Of a stretch of 45,888 nucleotides of DNA, positions 43,055 through 45,888 are shown in pieces. The translations under genes were made by a program, and so were the position numbers. Each line of letters starts with the position of its first letter. The stretch's first letter is position 1. The stretch spans positions 1 to 45,888 of the forward strand of contig JALONS010000003.1 in assembly GCA_025454855.1 (NCBI GenBank), given 5' to 3'. The DNA comes from Arcicella sp. Lineage in GTDB: Bacteria; Bacteroidota; Bacteroidia; Cytophagales; Spirosomataceae. The notes below the pieces were generated by a model, which worked only from the letters and a program-made list of their open reading frames with translations, did not search any database and had not been told where the DNA came from.

Positions 43055-45088
43055 ATGTCAAAAACATTCAAAAGAACCACCGTTACAGCTGCTTTAATTT
43101 ATGCCAACGGTCCTATTCATATTGGTCATATAGCGGGCTGTTATCTCCCTGCTGATATTTATGTACGTTACTTGCGTGCTGCTGGTCGAGACGTGAAGTT
43201 TATTTCAGGAACGGATGAACATGGTGTCCCCATCACGATAAAAGCGAAAAAAGAAGGAGTAACTCCACAAGAGGTCGTAGATAAATACTATAAAATCATC
43301 AAAGATTCGTTTGAGGAATTCGGAATATCTTTTGATATTTATTCGAGAACCTCCAACAAAGTTCACCATGAAATGTCGCAGGATATTTTTAAGAAAATCT
43401 ACGACCAAGGACAATTTACGGAAGAAACTACCGAACAGTATTACGATGAAAAAGCTAAAACTTTCTTAGCCGACCGTTATATTATTGGTACTTGTCCGAA
43501 ATGTGGAAATGAAAATGCTTATGGCGACCAATGTGAACGCTGTGGTTCAACGCTTTCACCAACCGAACTTATCAATCCCCGTTCTTCTTTGAGTGGAGAT
43601 AAGCCCATTTTAAAAGCTACCAAAAACTGGTATTTGCCTTTGGATAAAATGCAGCCTATGCTTGAAGAATACATCGCCAGTCATCCCGAATGGAAAACTA
43701 ATGTATTAGGACAGGTAAAATCTTGGTTGAATGATGGACTTAAACCCCGTGCCATGACTCGTGATTTAGATTGGGGAATCAAAGTACCGTTACCTGATAC
43801 CGAAGGCAAAGTAATGTATGTGTGGTTCGATGCTCCCATTGGTTACATCTCCATGACCAAAGAATTAACCGACCAATGGGAATTATACTGGAAAGACCCC
43901 GAAACTCGTTTGGTACATTTCATCGGAAAAGATAACATTGTGTTTCACTGTTTGATTTTTCCAGCGATGTGTAAGGCAGATGGGCGATTCATCTTGGCGG
44001 ATAATGTACCTGCTAACGAGTTCATGAATTTAGAAGGAGATAAGATTTCAACCTCCAGAAATTGGGCGGTTTGGTTACATGAATACCTCCGTGAGTTTGA
44101 AGGTAAACAAGATATTTTACGTTATGTTTTAGCGGCTTCCGCTCCCGAAACCAAAGATTCAGATTTTACGTGGAGCGATTTCCAAATTCGTAATAATTCA
44201 GAATTAGTGGGAATTTTTGGAAATTTTGTGAATCGGGCAGTAGTACTAACGGAGAAAAATTTTGAAGGAAAAGTGCCAAAACAGGGTCAGTTGAATGATT
44301 ATGACCGCCAAGCATTGGCAACTTTACAAGAACTTCCCGCCAAAATAGCGGACTCTATTGAAAACTATCGTTTCCGTGAGGCATTGGCTTTGATGATGGA
44401 TGTAGCTCGTTTAGGCAATAAATATTTAGCAGATACCGAACCATGGAAAGTTATCAAAACCGACTCAGAACGTACCGCTACTATTCTGAACGTAGGTTTA
44501 CAAATTGCAGCTAATCTTGCTATTTTATGCGAGCCATTTATGCCATTTACAGCAGAAAAATTGCGTAAAGTTTTAAATATTGAGTCCTTGTCGTGGTCAG
44601 AAGCAGGGCGTGCAGACTTATTAGCGGAAGGACAACCTATTACCAACGTAGGTTTATTATTTGAAAAAGTGGAAGATGTAACAGTAGCAGCACAAGTACA
44701 AAAATTAGAAGAAGCCAAACGTCAGAATCTTTTGGAAGGAAAAGCTGTGCCTGCCATTAAAGAAGAGGTGAAATACGATGATTTTGCCAAGATGGATATT
44801 CGGGTAGGTACTATCATCTCTGCCGAGAAAGTTGCTAAAAGTAAGAAATTATTAAAACTTACGATTAACGATGGCTTGAAACAAAGAATTATTTTGAGTG
44901 GTATCGGAGAGCATTTTCAACCAGAAAATATTGTAGGTCAGCAAGTTACATTTTTGGCTAATCTTGCACCACGCCCAATGATGGGTATGGTATCAGAAGG
45001 AATGGTGCTGATGGCAGAAGATAAAGACGGTTCACTATCGTTTATCCAACCTGATAAAAATATTTGGAACGGAGGCGTTGTATCATAG
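43055..45088 (+). CDS. metG: Methionyl-tRNA synthetase
   Basis: 677 residues. HIGH motif at 22-25 (PIHIGH), zinc knuckle with cysteines 147, 150, 160, 163 (CPKC...CERC), the KMSKS-equivalent KISTS at 330-334 ([11 protein letters not shown]), an anticodon-binding helical region, and a C-terminal tRNA-binding OB-fold ([19 protein letters not shown]). This is the full two-domain bacterial form. It charges tRNA-Met. The REP unit 3 lies in its leader and a MITE-like element follows 17 bp after the stop. Confidence 0.97.
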   Translation: MSKTFKRTTVTAALIYANGPIHIGHIAGCYLPADIYVRYLRAAGRDVKFISGTDEHGVPITIKAKKEGVTPQEVVDKYYKIIKDSFEEFGISFDIYSRTSNKVHHEMSQDIFKKIYDQGQFTEETTEQYYDEKAKTFLADRYIIGTCPKCGNENAYGDQCERCGSTLSPTELINPRSSLSGDKPILKATKNWYLPLDKMQPMLEEYIASHPEWKTNVLGQVKSWLNDGLKPRAMTRDLDWGIKVPLPDTEGKVMYVWFDAPIGYISMTKELTDQWELYWKDPETRLVHFIGKDNIVFHCLIFPAMCKADGRFILADNVPANEFMNLEGDKISTSRNWAVWLHEYLREFEGKQDILRYVLAASAPETKDSDFTWSDFQIRNNSELVGIFGNFVNRAVVLTEKNFEGKVPKQGQLNDYDRQALATLQELPAKIADSIENYRFREALALMMDVARLGNKYLADTEPWKVIKTDSERTATILNVGLQIAANLAILCEPFMPFTAEKLRKVLNIESLSWSEAGRADLLAEGQPITNVGLLFEKVEDVTVAAQVQKLEEAKRQNLLEGKAVPAIKEEVKYDDFAKMDIRVGTIISAEKVAKSKKLLKLTINDGLKQRIILSGIGEHFQPENIVGQQVTFLANLAPRPMMGMVSEGMVLMAEDKDGSLSFIQPDKNIWNGGVVS

Positions 45089-45105
45089 TTTTTTCTGATG
45101 ATTAT

Positions 45106-45305
45106 TTTTCAGCCTGACACTTTTGAGTAATGTGATAATTTGTCGTAGTACAACTCGAAATTCCGCTGTTTGAGCGCAGCGAGGTGGGTCGCCACTCCGA
45201 TTCTAAATTTCTTGATTTTTTTGTTACTTTTTGTATCAAGACAAAAAGTAAAAGGCATTGAAAACTAAGAAATATTAGGCTTTTTAAAAAGTGTCGGTCT
45301 GAAAA
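45106..45305. mobile_element. MITE-like element, 200 bp with 8-bp target duplication
   Basis: Outer ends are TTTTCAGCCTGACACTTTT (45106-45124) and AAAAGTGTCGGTCTGAAAA (45287-45305), inverted repeats with 17 of 19 pairs. Immediately outside both ends is the direct repeat GATGATTA (45098-45105 and 45306-45313), as left by transposase-mediated insertion. There is no ORF of coding quality inside; an internal 11-bp hairpin lies at 45224-45251. The parent insertion sequence is not in the window. Confidence 0.75.
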
Positions 45306-45321
45306 GATGATTATCAAAAAA

Positions 45322-45368
45322 AGTAAGTTCTAAGTGATAGAAAGGTGTACTATTTCTTAGAACTTACT
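45322..45368 (-). terminator. Terminator of the last gene in the window
   Basis: A perfect 13-bp stem (AGTAAGTTCTAAG at 45322-45334 with CTTAGAACTTACT at 45356-45368) followed on the minus strand by seven U; it lies 17 bp after the stop of the partial gene. Confidence 0.8.
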
Positions 45369-45384
45369 CAATTATAACTTTATT

Positions 45385-45888
45385 CTACTTGCCCTTCATT
45401 AAATCCATTTGTTCATTGAAAATTTCTACTTCTATATTTTCAAAAACACCATTCTCGAATTGATTAATTGCTTTGGCTTTCCCCAAAATTTTTACTTCTC
45501 TCAAATCTCCGTTGATTTTTCCTGAAATAATCGCTTTATCATTCCCAACTTTTTTCCATTGAGTAATTTCAACGTTAAATTGTGTATCGGCTTTTCCATT
45601 GACGAACCCAAAGATGGTTGTATGTTCTTTGACACCATCTACTGTTCCCGAAAAATTTACTTCCATATCCGCCACTCCGTATTTTGCCGGACTTTCTTTT
45701 GGATTGAATATTTGGAGTGTCAAAAGCCTGTCATCTGGGGCATCCACACATCTAAATTGTAATTGTAAAAATGGTTTTTCAATGTATCTTTTTACCCCTT
45801 TTCGCCAATAAGATGCTCCTTTATAAGTAACTATTCCTCGGAATGGTTTTCCATCGAGATTCGTTTTGAAATTGACGCTTTGAGCTAA
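45385..45888 (-). CDS. Secreted protein of unknown function, C-terminal part (5' cut by window edge)
   Basis: The frame is open to the window end, so the visible 167 residues are partial; a GTG at 45747 is not a plausible start. The first visible residues (LAQSVNFKTNLDGKPFRG) look like the end of a signal peptide with cleavage before or after Gln. The mature part is beta-rich (GVADMEVNFSGTVDGVKEHTTIF, FNVEITQWKKVGNDKAIISGKI, LREVKILGKAKAINQF). I do not recognise a family; a beta-sandwich or lipocalin-like secreted protein is possible. Confidence 0.65.
   Translation of the reverse strand, partial: LAQSVNFKTNLDGKPFRGIVTYKGASYWRKGVKRYIEKPFLQLQFRCVDAPDDRLLTLQIFNPKESPAKYGVADMEVNFSGTVDGVKEHTTIFGFVNGKADTQFNVEITQWKKVGNDKAIISGKINGDLREVKILGKAKAINQFENGVFENIEVEIFNEQMDLMKGK

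Noticed and set aside
45559-45811. Two overlapping plus-strand ORFs at the right end
   Set aside because: They are antisense to the partial secreted-protein gene, whose frame stays open to the window edge and continues a signal-peptide-like LAQ.
1-45888. CRISPR array, prophage or classical defence cluster
   Set aside because: No regularly spaced repeats, Cas-like proteins, phage structural genes or restriction-modification genes were seen on reading both strands.

Overview
The window is AT-rich DNA from a Bacteroidota chromosome, most likely a cytophagal bacterium (Spirosomaceae-like; genus not resolvable from sequence alone). The grounds are a SusC/SusD/SusE locus, a FecR/ECF sigma pair, a MetG with a KISTS rather than KMSKS signature, Bacteroidota-style TTG-N19-TAnnTTTG promoter spacing, and intergenic REP/MITE-like elements. 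No rRNA, tRNA, CRISPR array or prophage was seen.

Layout. 1-2650: 3' end of thrA, a PIN-type toxin-antitoxin-like pair, a small secreted protein and thrB, closed by a terminator; thrC does not follow. 2651-3081: terminator, a palindromic repeat element and an operator-like tandem repeat. 3082-7557: a secreted protein and an S41 peptidase, then a DoxX protein, a lipoprotein and a membrane-embedded AraC regulator. Both units carry the same tandem 22-bp box at matching distance from a -7-like element, which suggests one regulon. 7653-19153 (minus): an alpha-glucan utilisation locus in the order ECF sigma, FecR anti-sigma, STN-SusC, SusD, SusE, esterase, GH13 amylase. 19297-23135: VanZ, GH20 hexosaminidase behind a 40-bp perfect palindrome, an alkyltransferase-like protein and a glucosaminidase. 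23298-27587 (minus): a tightly overlapped glycosyltransferase/membrane operon ending in an unlisted 46-aa ORF. 27710-31527 (minus): MtgA, HemW, a four-helix-bundle protein and an M16 peptidase. 31720-35038: a collapsed alpha/beta-hydrolase remnant, a small ORF/HNH pair, a glycosyltransferase, a VapBC-like pair and an O-methyltransferase. 35199-41290: two convergent paralogous LysM lytic transglycosylases, separated by a DUF4160/DUF2442 pair and a complete IS982-family element. 41627-45088: a DUF3109 protein, a RAYT transposase flanked by three REP units, and metG. 45089-45888: a MITE-like element with an 8-bp target duplication, a terminator and the 3' part of a secreted protein gene.

Themes. 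Cell-envelope polysaccharide work dominates: alpha-glucan import and cleavage, chitin or peptidoglycan sugar cleavage, murein synthesis and turnover, and surface glycan synthesis. Small accessory modules (two PIN pairs, DUF4160/DUF2442, HNH pair, IS982, RAYT/REP, MITE) sit between housekeeping genes. The observation I would follow first is the matched pair of tandem 22-bp boxes, which links two neighbouring operons to the 7TM-AraC regulator encoded in one of them.
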